Positions 33,997 through 45,202 of a stretch of DNA of 64,000 nucleotides are shown piece after piece. Below the pieces are notes generated by a model that worked only from the letters and a program-made list of their open reading frames with translations, was not told where the DNA came from and searched no databases. Source of the stretch: Bacteroidales bacterium (GTDB lineage: Bacteria; Bacteroidota; Bacteroidia; Bacteroidales; F082); NCBI GenBank assembly GCA_024400305.1, contig JAKSMX010000013.1, positions 1 through 64,000 of the forward strand, written 5' to 3'. Both the position numbers and the translations under genes were made by a program. Positions within the stretch are counted from its first letter, which is position 1. The number at the start of each line of letters is the position of its first letter.

Positions 33997-34023
33997 CAGG
34001 TCGCAACCAACCGTTGCGACCTG
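33997..34023 (-). promoter_or_regulatory. Intercistronic hairpin between atpE and atpF
   Basis: CAGGTCGCAAC and GTTGCGACCTG form a perfect 11-bp stem with a 5-base loop, 15 bp after the atpE stop. On the minus strand the run toward atpF is A/T-rich (TTTAAAAATG) rather than a pure T tract, so partial termination or mRNA 3'-end protection are both possible. Confidence 0.7.
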
Positions 34024-34037
34024 AGACTGTTCGCTTG

Positions 34038-34304
34038 TTAAAGTGCGATGAGCAGACAGACGACCAAAGCGAAGAATGACACACCTTCGATAAGGGCGGC
34101 TGCGATGATCATGCTGGTCTGGATGCTTCCGGCTGCTTCCGGCTGGCGTGCCATTGATTCCAATGCGCTGCTGCCGATTTTCCCGATGCCCATTGCCGCA
34201 CCGATTGTTGCGATACCTGCTGCGAGACCTGCGCCCAATTTTGCCAATGGCGCCAAGTCAACTGCTGCTTTTGCTACTTCTTGTAACATGACTAATAATG
34301 ACAT
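34038..34304 (-). CDS. atpE: ATP synthase Fo c subunit
   Basis: This 88-residue hairpin of two membrane helices forms the rotor ring. Helix 1 is glycine-rich (GAGLAAGIATIGAAMGIGKIG), the polar loop ARQPEAAGSIQ is typical, and helix 2 carries the ion-binding Glu in AAALIEGVSFFALVV. The residues around the Glu lack the Gln/Ser/Thr/Tyr set of Na+-type rings, which favours proton coupling. Confidence 0.97.
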   Translation of the reverse strand: MSLLVMLQEVAKAAVDLAPLAKLGAGLAAGIATIGAAMGIGKIGSSALESMARQPEAAGSIQTSMIIAAALIEGVSFFALVVCLLIAL

Positions 34305-34375
34305 AATTTATAGTTTTTAAAGTTTAAAAGTTCAAATGTTTTTAAAGTTTTCGTCACACTCTCATCTCTCATCTT

Positions 34376-35491
34376 TTAACCATGATGCTCCTCTTTGCTG
34401 GCCATTCCGAAATACAATGCTGAAAGCAAGGTGAAGACGTAGGCCTGGATGTACGCGACCAAAAGTTCAAGCACGTCAACGAAGATGGCGAGGAGCAACG
34501 ACAGCACCGACATCGCTCCGCCGGCCGCGGCGCTCATCTCTCCGAGGATGAAAATCATGCTGATGAATCCTAAAACAACAATGTGCCCCGCCGTGATGTT
34601 CGCGAAAAGACGTATCGCAAGGACCAACGGTTTCGTCAGGCAACCCACAAATTCAATCAGCGGCATCAACGGTAGCGGGAGCTTCAGGAAAACCGGGACG
34701 CCCGGCGTGTTGAAGATGTCTTTGTAATATTCCTTGTTTCCGAAAATATTCGTGATGATAAACGTGAAAATCGCCAGGACAGCTGTGATTGCAATGTTTC
34801 CCGTGAGGTTCGCGCCAAACGGGAAGAACGGAATCAAACCTAAAAGATTGTTGAAGAATATGAAGAAGAACACCGTTATTAAATAAGGTGTGTATCTGTC
34901 AACATGTTTTTCATCAATGGATTTCTTCGCGATGTCGTCCCTCACATATACTATGAGCATCTCAAACAACGACTGTAGTCCTTTCGGTGCCTTTTCGCCG
35001 CGTTTCTTGTAGGCATTCGCGACAATCAGGAACAACGTGACAAGCAACGTGCATGAAATAAAAAGCCCGAAGACGTTCTTTGTGATTGAAATATCAAAAG
35101 GTCTGATTCTGTCTTCTCCTTTTAGAATCACGACTTTGCCTTTGTAGTCACCCTCGGATGGAATGCTGAAGGTGATGGGATTGCCTGTGTTTTTGTCAGG
35201 AACTTCATAAGTTCCATGCATCAGGTGCTTCGAAGAAAAGGAATAACATTTGCCCTCGTTGAAAACGATTATCGGGAGGTTTATGGCCACGTGATGGCCT
35301 TTCCATGTGAATATGTGCCATTGATATGAATCGAGAATATGCTCGAAAATCATCTCACCGGCATTGAATTTTTCTTTCGTTTCAGTTTGTTCTGTCTCAT
35401 TTTTCGTTTCATTTGCGTGTGAATATGTGTGGATTCCAAAAATGAAACACATTAAGAATGAGATACTTATGATTAATTTGCTATTTTTCAT
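34376..35491 (-). CDS. atpB: ATP synthase Fo a subunit
   Basis: The 371-residue stator subunit forms the proton channels. The essential Arg is seen in LVLAIRLFANITAGHIVVLG. The N-terminus is extended, as usual in Bacteroidota: a signal peptide (IISISFLMCFIFGIHTYSHA) and about 110 extra-cytoplasmic residues precede the first channel helix (NVFGLFISCTLLVTLFLIVA). It is the first gene of the operon; its leader overlaps the divergent pheT leader. Confidence 0.96.
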   Translation of the reverse strand: MKNSKLIISISFLMCFIFGIHTYSHANETKNETEQTETKEKFNAGEMIFEHILDSYQWHIFTWKGHHVAINLPIIVFNEGKCYSFSSKHLMHGTYEVPDKNTGNPITFSIPSEGDYKGKVVILKGEDRIRPFDISITKNVFGLFISCTLLVTLFLIVANAYKKRGEKAPKGLQSLFEMLIVYVRDDIAKKSIDEKHVDRYTPYLITVFFFIFFNNLLGLIPFFPFGANLTGNIAITAVLAIFTFIITNIFGNKEYYKDIFNTPGVPVFLKLPLPLMPLIEFVGCLTKPLVLAIRLFANITAGHIVVLGFISMIFILGEMSAAAGGAMSVLSLLLAIFVDVLELLVAYIQAYVFTLLSALYFGMASKEEHHG

Positions 35492-35597
35492 TTTAGTTAA
35501 AAACTCTAAAATATTTGATTTTGCAAGTTTACAAAATATTTTTCAATATTTAACAAAAAAAATAAAAAAAAATGACTGACATTTTGTCAGAATTATG

Positions 35598-35605
35598 TAT
35601 TTTTG
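35598..35605 (+). promoter_or_regulatory. -7 box of the pheT operon
   Basis: TATTTTTGC, 34 bp before the ATG at 35639, in the divergent atpB-pheT intergenic region. Confidence 0.55.
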
Positions 35606-35638
35606 CATTTCGTAAAAAAGAAATTAATTTTTTAGAAT

Positions 35639-38107
35639 ATGAAAATATCATACAATTGGCTTAAACAGTACATTCAGTGCGAGTTATCTGCTGAAGAATT
35701 GGGTAAAACATTGACCGGAACAGGTCTTGAAGTTGAAGATTTGGAACGTTACGAGTCTGTCAAAGGCGGTCTCAAGGGCGTCGTTGTCGGAAAAGTCCTG
35801 ACATGCATCGACCATCCGAACTCCGATCATCTTCACATCACTACGGTTGATGTCGGTGCGGCGGAGCCTTTGCACATCGTGTGCGGCGCCCCGAATGTCG
35901 CTGCCGGTCAGACTGTTTTGGTTGCCACAATAGGCTGCGAACTTTGGAAAGGCGACGAGTCGTTCACAATCAAGAAAGGCAAGATTCGCGGCGAGGTGTC
36001 GGAGGGCATGATCTGCGCCGAGGACGAACTCCAGCTCGGTGAGTCGCACGACGGCATCATGGTGCTGCCCGACAGCTATGAAGCCGGCAGACCTGCTTCG
36101 TTCTATTTCCCTGTGGAAGAAGATTTTACATACGAAATCGGACTTACCGCCAACCGTTCTGATGCCACATCGCACATCGGCTGCGACCGCGACATCGTGG
36201 CGGCTCTTAACCACAAGAATAACACTCACGAATATCACATCACCCGCCCTTCAGTCGATGATTTCAAAGTTGAAAACACAAGCAACAACATTGAAGTTGA
36301 AGTCGTTGACACGAAGGCGTGTCCACGCTACTCCGGCGTCACCGTCAGTGGAGTGAAAGTCGGGCCTTCTCCGGCGTGGCTCAAACACCGTCTCGAAGCC
36401 ATTGGCCTCCGCTCGATAAACAACATCGTTGACATTTCAAATTACGTCCTGATGGAAGTCGGACAACCGCTCCATATCTTCGACGCCGACAAGATTAAAG
36501 GCGGGAAAGTCGTTGTCAAATGTTTGGCGAAGGATACTCCTTTCACCACTTTGGACGGAATCCAGCGCAAACTCAACGATACCAACCTGATGATTTGCAA
36601 CGCTGAAGAGCCGATGTGTATCGCCGGTGTATTCGGCGGCCTCGACTCCGGCGTCACCGAGACGACAACCAATGTATTCATCGAAAGCGCATATTTCAAC
36701 CCGACTTCAATCCGCAAGACGGCACGTTTCCACGGACTTCAGACCGACGCGAGCTTCCGCTATGAACGCGGCTGCGACCCGAACATCACGGTTTACGCCT
36801 TGAAACGAGCCGCACTCTTGATCAAGGAACTCGCCGGCGGAACTGTTTCTTCGGAAATAAAAGACGTGGTCAACGGCGACTTCACGCCAGTCCGCGTACA
36901 GCTGAAATTCGATTACCTTAACAAGATTGCAGGTCAGCCTATAGAAAAGGAAATCGCAGTGAATATCTTGAAAGACCTTGATTGTCAGGTTGTTGAACTT
37001 ACAGATGCTTATGTCACGGTCGATGTACCGACATGCAAGGTTGATGTCTATCGCCCCGCTGACTTGGTTGAGGAGATTCTCCGTATCTACGGTTACGACA
37101 ATATAGTTATACCTTCAAAAATCAATGCGAGCCTGAACGTCAACAACAAGCCGGATGCAGAGAAACTGCAGAAAGAGATTTCTATCATGCTGGCTGCCAA
37201 TGGCTTCTATGAAATCATGAACAACTCATTGACGAAATCGGCTTACACCCGCGAACTCGACAGCTTCGACGAGGAGAAGAACGTGAAAATCATGAATCCG
37301 TTGAGCAGCGACCTCGATGTCATGCGCCAGTCGCTGATGTTCGGCGGCCTCGAAAGCATAGCGAGAAACCAGAACTTCAAGACTTTCGACATGAAGTTCT
37401 TTGAATTCGGAAACACATATTTATACAATAAGGAGAACCAGCAGACTGATGAGAAACCGTTGAATCCGTACAGCGAGAATTTCCGTATGGACATGCTCCT
37501 TACCGGCAATGACACCGCCGAATCATGGAATGCGAAACCGCAAAGCCTTGGTTTCTACGACATTAAGAAATATGTCCTCGCTGTCATTCACAAGTTGGGC
37601 ATCAACGCCGATGAACTTGAAATGAGAGAAGGAACGGTGTCGCATTACGACTATTCAATTGTTTATTCATTGAATAACAATGATTTGGTCACTATCGGAA
37701 AAATCAGTCAGAAGACTTTGAAGATTTTCGACGTGAAGAAGGAGGTCTATCACGCAACTTTCGACTGGAACATGATTTTAAAAGTCGTCAAGGGTTTGAA
37801 GACAATCAGTTTCAAGGCGTTGCCGAAATTCCCGAGCGTCCGTCGTGACCTCGCTCTCGTCATGGACAAGAACGTGACATTCGAAATGGTGAAGAAAGTG
37901 GCGATGGCCGCCGAAAAGAATATTTTGAAGTCTGTCAATTTGTTCGACATCTACGAAGGTGACAAGATTCCGGCCGGAAAGAAACAATATGCTGTCAGCT
38001 TCACATTGCAGGACACTCAGAAGACATTGACTGACAAGGTTATTGAAAAGACGATGGCCAGGATTCAGTCATCGATTGAGCAACAATTACAGGCAACATT
38101 GAGATAA
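35639..38107 (+). CDS. pheT: Phenylalanyl-tRNA synthetase beta subunit
   Basis: The 822-residue subunit acts in the alpha2-beta2 enzyme charging tRNA-Phe. It shows the EMAP-like tRNA-binding domain (about 40-150, CIDHPNSDHLHITTVDVG), the B3/B4 editing domain, the B5 domain (VEEILRIYGYDNIVIP), the catalytic-like core (NPLSSDLDVMRQSLM) and the C-terminal anticodon-binding domain (FPSVRRDLALVMD). The last base of its stop overlaps the next start (ATAATGG context). pheS is not in the window. Confidence 0.97.
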   Translation: MKISYNWLKQYIQCELSAEELGKTLTGTGLEVEDLERYESVKGGLKGVVVGKVLTCIDHPNSDHLHITTVDVGAAEPLHIVCGAPNVAAGQTVLVATIGCELWKGDESFTIKKGKIRGEVSEGMICAEDELQLGESHDGIMVLPDSYEAGRPASFYFPVEEDFTYEIGLTANRSDATSHIGCDRDIVAALNHKNNTHEYHITRPSVDDFKVENTSNNIEVEVVDTKACPRYSGVTVSGVKVGPSPAWLKHRLEAIGLRSINNIVDISNYVLMEVGQPLHIFDADKIKGGKVVVKCLAKDTPFTTLDGIQRKLNDTNLMICNAEEPMCIAGVFGGLDSGVTETTTNVFIESAYFNPTSIRKTARFHGLQTDASFRYERGCDPNITVYALKRAALLIKELAGGTVSSEIKDVVNGDFTPVRVQLKFDYLNKIAGQPIEKEIAVNILKDLDCQVVELTDAYVTVDVPTCKVDVYRPADLVEEILRIYGYDNIVIPSKINASLNVNNKPDAEKLQKEISIMLAANGFYEIMNNSLTKSAYTRELDSFDEEKNVKIMNPLSSDLDVMRQSLMFGGLESIARNQNFKTFDMKFFEFGNTYLYNKENQQTDEKPLNPYSENFRMDMLLTGNDTAESWNAKPQSLGFYDIKKYVLAVIHKLGINADELEMREGTVSHYDYSIVYSLNNNDLVTIGKISQKTLKIFDVKKEVYHATFDWNMILKVVKGLKTISFKALPKFPSVRRDLALVMDKNVTFEMVKKVAMAAEKNILKSVNLFDIYEGDKIPAGKKQYAVSFTLQDTQKTLTDKVIEKTMARIQSSIEQQLQATLR

Positions 38108-39324
38108 TGGATATTCAGACAATAAAACAAAGATACAAGATTATAGGCAACGACCCCCATCTGAATCGCGCCATCGAGGTGGCGGTTCAGGTGGCGGATT
38201 CTGATCTGACGGTGCTTATCAATGGGGAAAGTGGCACCGGCAAGGACATCATTCCGAAAATCATTCACGATAACAGTTCGCGCAAGCACGGACAGTATTT
38301 TGCCATCAACTGCGGCGCCATTCCGGAAGGAACCATTGATTCTGAACTGTTTGGACATGAGAAAGGTGCTTTTACCGGAGCTGTCGATTCCCGTAAAGGC
38401 TATTTTGAAGTTGCCAATGGAGGAACGTTGTTTCTCGACGAGGTCGGCGAACTGCCGTTGGCGACACAGGCGAGGCTGTTGAGGGTTCTTGAGAACGGCG
38501 AGTTCATCAAGGTCGGCTCGTCAACAATCCAGAAGACCAATGTGCGTGTCGTGGCGGCTACAAATGTCGATATTCCTGATGCGATAAAGAAAGGCCGTTT
38601 CCGTGAAGACCTTTATTACCGTCTCAACACAATCCCGATCACCATTCCGCCTCTCCGTGAGAGAAAAGGAGATATCAGCCTGCTGTTCAGGAAGTTCGCT
38701 TCGGATTTCGCCGACAGGTATCATGTCGATCCGATCCGCCTGACACCTGAAGCCCTCGTTATGTTTGAGAATTACCGTTGGGAAGGCAACATCCGTCAGC
38801 TGAAGAATGTCACAGATCAGATCTCAATCATCGAGGAGACCAAGGTCATCACTCCTGAAATTTTAATGAATTATCTTCCGAAACAGACATCGCTGCCGGT
38901 TCTGGCTGGCGCAAAGGAGCAGGAATCAATTTCTGAACGTGACATACTATATAAGGTGTTGTTCGACATGAAGAAAGACATCATGGAGCTTCGCAAGACT
39001 GTCAATGACCTTACGAACGGTAAAGTCGTTGTTTCTCATAATGTTACATCAGAGCCGTCGTCGATAACACAGATTCGAGGGACGGTGCTGAATCCTGCTG
39101 AGGATGACGAAGCACTTGACTATGAATCAGCTCAGGATGCGGAGGTGGAGTTTGTTTCGGCAAAGCCTATAATCGACAGCTTATCGCTTCAGGATAAAGA
39201 GAAAGAAGTGATTATCAAGGCGTTGCGTAAATATAACGGAAAACGCAGGGCGGCCGCCAATGAACTTGGAATAAGCGAAAGGACACTTTACAGAAAAATT
39301 AACGACTACGAAATTGATATTTGA
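38107..39324 (+). CDS. Sigma-54-dependent transcriptional activator without receiver domain
   Basis: A 405-residue AAA+ activator of RNA polymerase-sigma54. The AAA+ domain starts near residue 10 with Walker A GESGTGKD, the sigma54-contacting loop GAFTGA, Walker B GGTLFLDEVGEL and the sensor/arginine-finger region TNVRVVAATN. The Fis-type helix-turn-helix is at the C-terminus (KRRAAANELGISERTLYRKI). There is no N-terminal response-regulator domain, so activity may be constitutive or set by expression or partner proteins. It overlaps pheT by one base and lptE by one base. Confidence 0.93.
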   Translation: MDIQTIKQRYKIIGNDPHLNRAIEVAVQVADSDLTVLINGESGTGKDIIPKIIHDNSSRKHGQYFAINCGAIPEGTIDSELFGHEKGAFTGAVDSRKGYFEVANGGTLFLDEVGELPLATQARLLRVLENGEFIKVGSSTIQKTNVRVVAATNVDIPDAIKKGRFREDLYYRLNTIPITIPPLRERKGDISLLFRKFASDFADRYHVDPIRLTPEALVMFENYRWEGNIRQLKNVTDQISIIEETKVITPEILMNYLPKQTSLPVLAGAKEQESISERDILYKVLFDMKKDIMELRKTVNDLTNGKVVVSHNVTSEPSSITQIRGTVLNPAEDDEALDYESAQDAEVEFVSAKPIIDSLSLQDKEKEVIIKALRKYNGKRRAAANELGISERTLYRKINDYEIDI

Positions 39325-39827
39325 TGAATAAGATTCACACCTTATTAATATTAATAGTGACGTTTATGCTGACCGGCTGCGGGGTGTATTCATTCACTGG
39401 AGCGAGCGTCCCGCCGGAGGCAAAAACGGTGTCGGTGCAGTATTTCCCTAACAATGCGAATCTGGTTTATCCGATGTTAAGTTCAATGCTGACCAACACT
39501 TTGCGTGACTATTTCATGAATCAAACGACCTTGTCGGAAGTTGGTAACAACGGGGATTTGGCTGTCGAAGGCGAAATTGTCGGTTATGAAACGGCTCCGA
39601 CGGCCATCACTGGCGACCAGACCGCCGCATTGAACCGCCTGACAATAACGGTGAATGTGAGATTCTTCAACAGATTTGACGAGACGAAGAATTTCGAGCA
39701 GAAATTTTCACAATACGAGGATTATCCGAGCAGTCAGGATCTGAATTCCGTGCAGGAAACGCTGTCGAATACAATTGTAGAGAAGTTGTGTGAGGACATT
39801 TTCAACAAGGCGGTTGTCAATTGGTAA
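39324..39827 (+). CDS. lptE: LptE-family LPS-assembly lipoprotein
   Basis: This 167-residue lipoprotein probably plugs the LptD barrel in LPS export. The signal ends in the lipobox LTGC at residue 18; the following GVYSFTGASVPPEAKTVSVQYFPN is typical of Bacteroidota LptE. An amphipathic helix and beta strands follow (TITVNVRFFNRFDETKNFEQKFSQ). The ATG overlaps the upstream TGA (TGATG), showing an operon. Sequence conservation with proteobacterial LptE is low, so identification relies on pattern and position. Confidence 0.82.
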   Translation: MNKIHTLLILIVTFMLTGCGVYSFTGASVPPEAKTVSVQYFPNNANLVYPMLSSMLTNTLRDYFMNQTTLSEVGNNGDLAVEGEIVGYETAPTAITGDQTAALNRLTITVNVRFFNRFDETKNFEQKFSQYEDYPSSQDLNSVQETLSNTIVEKLCEDIFNKAVVNW

Positions 39828-39845
39828 CTTAAAAAGCATCGGGAT

Positions 39846-40607
39846 TTGGATCAGATAAGATTTATAGAATTGGTTGAACATCCTGAAATTATTGGAAATC
39901 AGGATGTTGATGACCTTGAAGTGATGCTTGTCAGGTATCCGTACTTCACGGTCGGACAGACATTGCTGGCCGTCGGCATGTACAGAAACGGACATGCGAA
40001 ATCAATTCAGCAGTTGAGATTGGCGTCGTCGATGTCGCCTGACAGGAATGTGCTGCGCAGACTTTGCACGCAGTTGCCTGATGAATATGTGGAAGAAACG
40101 GAGCCGGTTCATGACGAAGCTGTCGTGGTTATGGAAAAAACGTCGAAGGTCATTCCGGAAAAGACATTTGTCATACCTGAGATAGATTTGGGGAAAGACA
40201 CCGAGGAACTCAACAGGGAGTTCGCGGTTCTCGAAGAGAAAAAGAAGACCCTTGACGAACTCATGGCGATAATCGAGAACAAAATCGCGGAGCTGGAAAA
40301 GGAGAGATCCAAACCGAAAAAAGAAGAGAAAAAATTGACAAAATCGGAAATTATTGACAAATTTATAGCGGAAAATCCGTCGATTTCACGTCCGAAACAG
40401 GAATTTTTCAACCCGATTTCGGCTGCACAAGACTCTGTCGTCGATCAAGAGAAGATTGTAAGTGAAACATTAGCAATGATTTACGCAAAGCAAGGATACA
40501 TTGAAAAAGCAATTTCAATTTATGAAAAATTAATCTTGAAAAATCCAGAAAAAAGTGTTTATTTTGCAGGTCAAATTAATGAGTTAAAAAATAAGTTAAA
40601 CAATTAA
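39846..40607 (+). CDS. Tetratricopeptide-like protein of the lptE-secG operon
   Basis: This 253-residue protein has an N-terminal helical part ([21 protein letters not shown]), a charged coiled-coil middle ([25 protein letters not shown]) and a C-terminal TPR-like pair ([32 protein letters not shown]). The start appears to be TTG, since the next ATG would remove conserved-looking residues. It occurs at this place in many Bacteroidota, and its function is unknown. It lacks a signal peptide, so a cytosolic role is likely. Confidence 0.75.
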   Translation: MDQIRFIELVEHPEIIGNQDVDDLEVMLVRYPYFTVGQTLLAVGMYRNGHAKSIQQLRLASSMSPDRNVLRRLCTQLPDEYVEETEPVHDEAVVVMEKTSKVIPEKTFVIPEIDLGKDTEELNREFAVLEEKKKTLDELMAIIENKIAELEKERSKPKKEEKKLTKSEIIDKFIAENPSISRPKQEFFNPISAAQDSVVDQEKIVSETLAMIYAKQGYIEKAISIYEKLILKNPEKSVYFAGQINELKNKLNN

Positions 40608-40618
40608 TATTAAAGACG

Positions 40619-40936
40619 ATGTACGTAACAATTTCAGTATTAATCCTTATCGTCAGTTTCTTGATGATGTTGGTCGTTTTGGTTCAGAATTCAAAAGGTG
40701 GCGGGTTGGTTTCAAATTTCTCATCACAGAATCAGATTCTCGGCGTGCGCAAGACAACCGACTTTCTTGAAAAGACAACATGGACACTCGCAGTTCTTTT
40801 GGTAGTGTTCTGTCTCGTTTCAAGCGTGGCGATTCCAAAGGGTGGCGCACAGAAAGCCAACCAGGTTGATTCACAGATGCGCAGCCAGATTGAAAATACT
40901 ATTCCGGCCGCTCCTGAAGCGCCAATAGCGGAATAA
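40619..40936 (+). CDS. secG: Preprotein translocase subunit SecG
   Basis: This 105-residue inner-membrane protein has two hydrophobic spans (VTISVLILIVSFLMMLVVLV and TWTLAVLLVVFCLVSSVAI) joined by the conserved loop VQNSKGGGLVSNFSSQNQILGVRKTTDFLEK. It assists SecYE in protein export. It is the last gene before a clear terminator. Confidence 0.93.
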   Translation: MYVTISVLILIVSFLMMLVVLVQNSKGGGLVSNFSSQNQILGVRKTTDFLEKTTWTLAVLLVVFCLVSSVAIPKGGAQKANQVDSQMRSQIENTIPAAPEAPIAE

Positions 40937-40958
40937 TCTATCGGCAAAAACAGAAAAA

Positions 40959-40994
40959 TGTCAGAATGTCATACGTTCTGACATTTTTTTTTGT
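40959..40994 (+). terminator. Intrinsic terminator after secG
   Basis: AATGTCAGAA and TTCTGACATT form a perfect 10-bp stem with a 9-base loop, followed by a run of T. Confidence 0.9.
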
Positions 40995-41090
40995 TTTGTC
41001 ATAAAAACTTTTTTGGAATGAATTTTGTTAAGCGGAAGCCGAAAAATTCAAAATATTAAAGAATATTAACGATAAATTAAATATAAAATC

Positions 41091-41369
41091 ATGACACAAT
41101 TGACAATCAAACCTTTGGCGGACCGCGTGGTCATCGAACCGGCAGCCGCAGAGCAGAAAACAGCCAGCGGAATCATCATCCCTGACACAGCAAAAGAAAA
41201 ACCACAGAAGGGCACAGTCGTAGCTGTCGGTCCTGGCACGAAAGACGTACAGATGACAGTGAAGGTCGGCGATACAGTCATTTATGGCAAATACGCTGGC
41301 ACAGAGTTCCATTTCGATGGCAAGGATTATATGATCATGCGCGAAAACGACATCATCGCAATTATTTAA
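41091..41369 (+). CDS. groES: Co-chaperonin GroES
   Basis: The 92-residue lid of the chaperonin shows the N-terminal [12 protein letters not shown], the mobile loop [19 protein letters not shown] and the C-terminal [24 protein letters not shown]. The upstream region has no CIRCE-type inverted repeat. groEL follows after 26 bp. Confidence 0.98.
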   Translation: MTQLTIKPLADRVVIEPAAAEQKTASGIIIPDTAKEKPQKGTVVAVGPGTKDVQMTVKVGDTVIYGKYAGTEFHFDGKDYMIMRENDIIAII

Positions 41370-41392
41370 GTTTAAATTTTCAAAGTTAATAA

Positions 41393-43030
<1,638 letters not shown>

Positions 43031-43066
43031 TCTTCGGTTAAGAGATTATAGAGTAAAGTTAAGAGA

Positions 43067-43111
43067 GGCTGGCGCACGATGGATCGTATTCCTTGTGTGC
43101 CAGCCTTTTTT
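43067..43111 (+). terminator. Intrinsic terminator after groEL
   Basis: GGCTGGCGCAC and GTGTGCCAGCC pair over 11 bp with one wobble, followed by TTTTTT. Confidence 0.9.
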
Positions 43112-43165
43112 AGTTAAAATTATGTGGAGAAATCTGCGTTAAATTTGCAAAGTCTTCAGGGAAAA

Positions 43166-43570
43166 TTATTCCATATTATATTGATAACTAACGACTTTCA
43201 GCGTGTCACCGTTGTCTTTTATGCGGCAGAACGAATACTCGAACTCGGTCTCATCGCCGAGCAGCTCGTCAAGGTCTGATTCTCTGAAAAATACGGTACA
43301 GTTGTCGAAATACACCTTCGCCTGTCTGTCGGCCTCCTCGATGCACACCGCATCGTTTTTGCCATAGATGGATAGGCTGAAAGATGTGCCGACTTTCTGT
43401 GCGCCCTTTTTTGAGATGTAATTTCTGACATTGTCGAGGTCGGCGGTGTGTTTAGAGTAAAAATGGGTGAGTTCGCAGTTGAATGTGACTATAATTGTTC
43501 GTGCCTGTTCGCACGAACAGAAAATCAAGCTGATTGCGAGAACCAACAATATTGATGCTAATTTTTTCAT
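43166..43570 (-). CDS. Small lipoprotein of unknown function
   Basis: A 134-residue protein with a signal peptide ending in LIFCSC (lipobox-like, Cys at residue 20). The mature part is mixed alpha/beta by eye, with three further cysteines (FNCELTHF, DAVCIEEA, DNCTVFF). I do not recognise the family. It stands alone between the groEL terminator and a T9SS cargo gene on the same strand. Confidence 0.7.
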   Translation of the reverse strand: MKKLASILLVLAISLIFCSCEQARTIIVTFNCELTHFYSKHTADLDNVRNYISKKGAQKVGTSFSLSIYGKNDAVCIEEADRQAKVYFDNCTVFFRESDLDELLGDETEFEYSFCRIKDNGDTLKVVSYQYNME

Positions 43571-43585
43571 ATTGTTTTGTTTAAA

Positions 43586-43617
43586 AAAGAGGAGAGACGT
43601 CGCACTCTCTCCTCTTT
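43586..43617 (-). terminator. Terminator of the T9SS thioredoxin-like gene
   Basis: AAAGAGGAGAG and CTCTCCTCTTT pair perfectly; on the minus strand the stem is followed by a T run. Confidence 0.75.
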
Positions 43618-43640
43618 AACTTAAATCTTTCAACTTTTAA

Positions 43641-45026
43641 TTATCTTACGATAAGTTTCTGTGTGCTTGTTCCGTTGACTTTCACGAAATAGATGCCAGA
43701 TTCGAGGTCTTTCGTCGGGATTGTCGTTTCGTTGCCACTGACTTCCTGTCTAATGATGGTCTGTCCTGTCATGTTGAAGATTTCGACAGTCTTGAGGTCG
43801 TTGCCTTCAATCTTCACGAAGTCGTTGGCCGGATTAGGGAAGATGTTGAATGACAATGCGTTTTCATCGCCGATAGCGTCAGGCATTGTGACGAACGGAA
43901 CGAGTGTTATTGTTCCCCATTCGCCGTTTGTGTTAAAGCCCTGTGCGAAGCCATAATATTCTGTTTCAGGTGAAAGGTCGATCCATTTCCATTCGCTGTA
44001 TTCGTAGTAAGGATACATGTCCTCCTGGATTATCTGGATAAGTCCTTCTTCGCCGATTTCTTCGTAATATGCCTTTTCGATAAGTCCGTAGTGGTATTCT
44101 GCTGTCTGGTCGTTAGGTGTGGTGAATGTCTTTACTTCCGTTGCGGAAAGCACTTCTACAGTCATTTCGATTTCAGAAAGTCCTGTGCCGCCGGCTGTTT
44201 GTGTCGTGGCTGTTGCAGTCACCATTTCGCCGAGAGTGGTGTCGGCGTTTACAGGGACGACATAGATGGTGTATTCTGTTGCCGGTGCCTGGTCATCCCA
44301 TGTGTATGTTGTTGATGATGTGGCTTGGATGCCCCACATCATGACGAGTTGTTCCAATGACATCTGCATCCACTGCATCCACATCGCCATTTCAGCTTCT
44401 ATGCCGATCATGTAATAATATGAGGCGCAGTCTTCGTTAGGCGTGAAGGTCGCGGTCACTGTTGTGTTTGTCGTTGTGATGTCCGAAATCTCGACGCTCG
44501 CGCTCGCCGGGCTGGTGCAGTCATATTCCTGAATGCCGTGGTTTGCGAGTGCTGTGGTGATTGATTGTGCGTTGCTTATTGGCCAAAGGTCGTTGATGAC
44601 GATGGAACGGTCCGGCTTGATTAATATCACTGTCGGATATGCGGAAATTCCGTATGTGTTGCAGATAGAACCGCCTCCGCTCGAAGTTCCGATGGTCGGA
44701 TATTCAACACCGTACTGCTGGCACCAGTTTTGGCACTGTGTATCATTGTCTGATGGACTGATTTCCATGAAAAAGACATCGTGCATGTTGCATCCCAAGA
44801 TCTGGTAGGCTTCAACAACTTTCGGGCACGCCGAGTTGCAAGGGCCGCATGTTGTGTAGAAGAAATCAATGAGAACATACTGTCCGCCGTCGAGAATGTC
44901 GAAGAGATGTACCTCCGTGCCGTGGCAGTCTGTCGCCGTGAAATCAACGGCTGTTGAAAGTGGACATTGAGCAAATACATTGATGCTCAATAATGTAGCT
45001 AAAACAAATGTAAAAATTTTTTTCAT
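43641..45026 (-). CDS. Secreted thioredoxin-like protein with T9SS sorting domain
   Basis: A 461-residue exported protein. The signal peptide (IFTFVLATLLSINVFAQ) is followed by a thioredoxin-like domain (about 25-165) with the redox motif FFYTTCGPCNSACPKVVEAY and GISAYPTVILIKPDRS. Next come Ig/fibronectin-like repeats (TVTATFTPNEDCASYYYMIG; TEYTIYVVPVNADT). The C-terminal type A T9SS domain includes FNIFPNPANDFVKIEG and ends in STQKLIVR. It would be placed on the surface or secreted. Confidence 0.88.
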   Translation of the reverse strand: MKKIFTFVLATLLSINVFAQCPLSTAVDFTATDCHGTEVHLFDILDGGQYVLIDFFYTTCGPCNSACPKVVEAYQILGCNMHDVFFMEISPSDNDTQCQNWCQQYGVEYPTIGTSSGGGSICNTYGISAYPTVILIKPDRSIVINDLWPISNAQSITTALANHGIQEYDCTSPASASVEISDITTTNTTVTATFTPNEDCASYYYMIGIEAEMAMWMQWMQMSLEQLVMMWGIQATSSTTYTWDDQAPATEYTIYVVPVNADTTLGEMVTATATTQTAGGTGLSEIEMTVEVLSATEVKTFTTPNDQTAEYHYGLIEKAYYEEIGEEGLIQIIQEDMYPYYEYSEWKWIDLSPETEYYGFAQGFNTNGEWGTITLVPFVTMPDAIGDENALSFNIFPNPANDFVKIEGNDLKTVEIFNMTGQTIIRQEVSGNETTIPTKDLESGIYFVKVNGTSTQKLIVR

Positions 45027-45129
45027 ACAGTAAAGAATTTAATTAATAAATCAGTTATAAATTTCAGGTCGTAAAATTATAAAAAAAATCAATATTGCAA
45101 ATGTTTTTATTATGAAAATCAAAATTTCG

Positions 45130-45137
45130 TATTTTTG
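45130..45137 (+). promoter_or_regulatory. -7 box of the HMG-CoA reductase gene
   Basis: TATTTTTGCAG, 65 bp before the ATG at 45203. Confidence 0.5.
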
Positions 45138-45202
45138 CAGCCGATTTGATATTAAACGAATAAAAACAAACATAACCGTATCAGCGGTTACATATCCGTA
45201 AC

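Noticed and set aside
34038-34304. Sodium-type ATP synthase c ring
   Set aside because: The residues around the helix-2 Glu (IEGVSFF) lack the Ser/Thr/Tyr ligands seen in Na+ rings.
40995-41090. CIRCE/HrcA operator before groES
   Set aside because: No TTAGCACTC-N9-GAGTGCTAA-like inverted repeat is present.
43641-45026. Thioredoxin-like T9SS protein as a cytochrome c maturation protein
   Set aside because: The T9SS tail and Ig-like repeats indicate surface or extracellular location, unlike periplasmic TlpA/ResA proteins.
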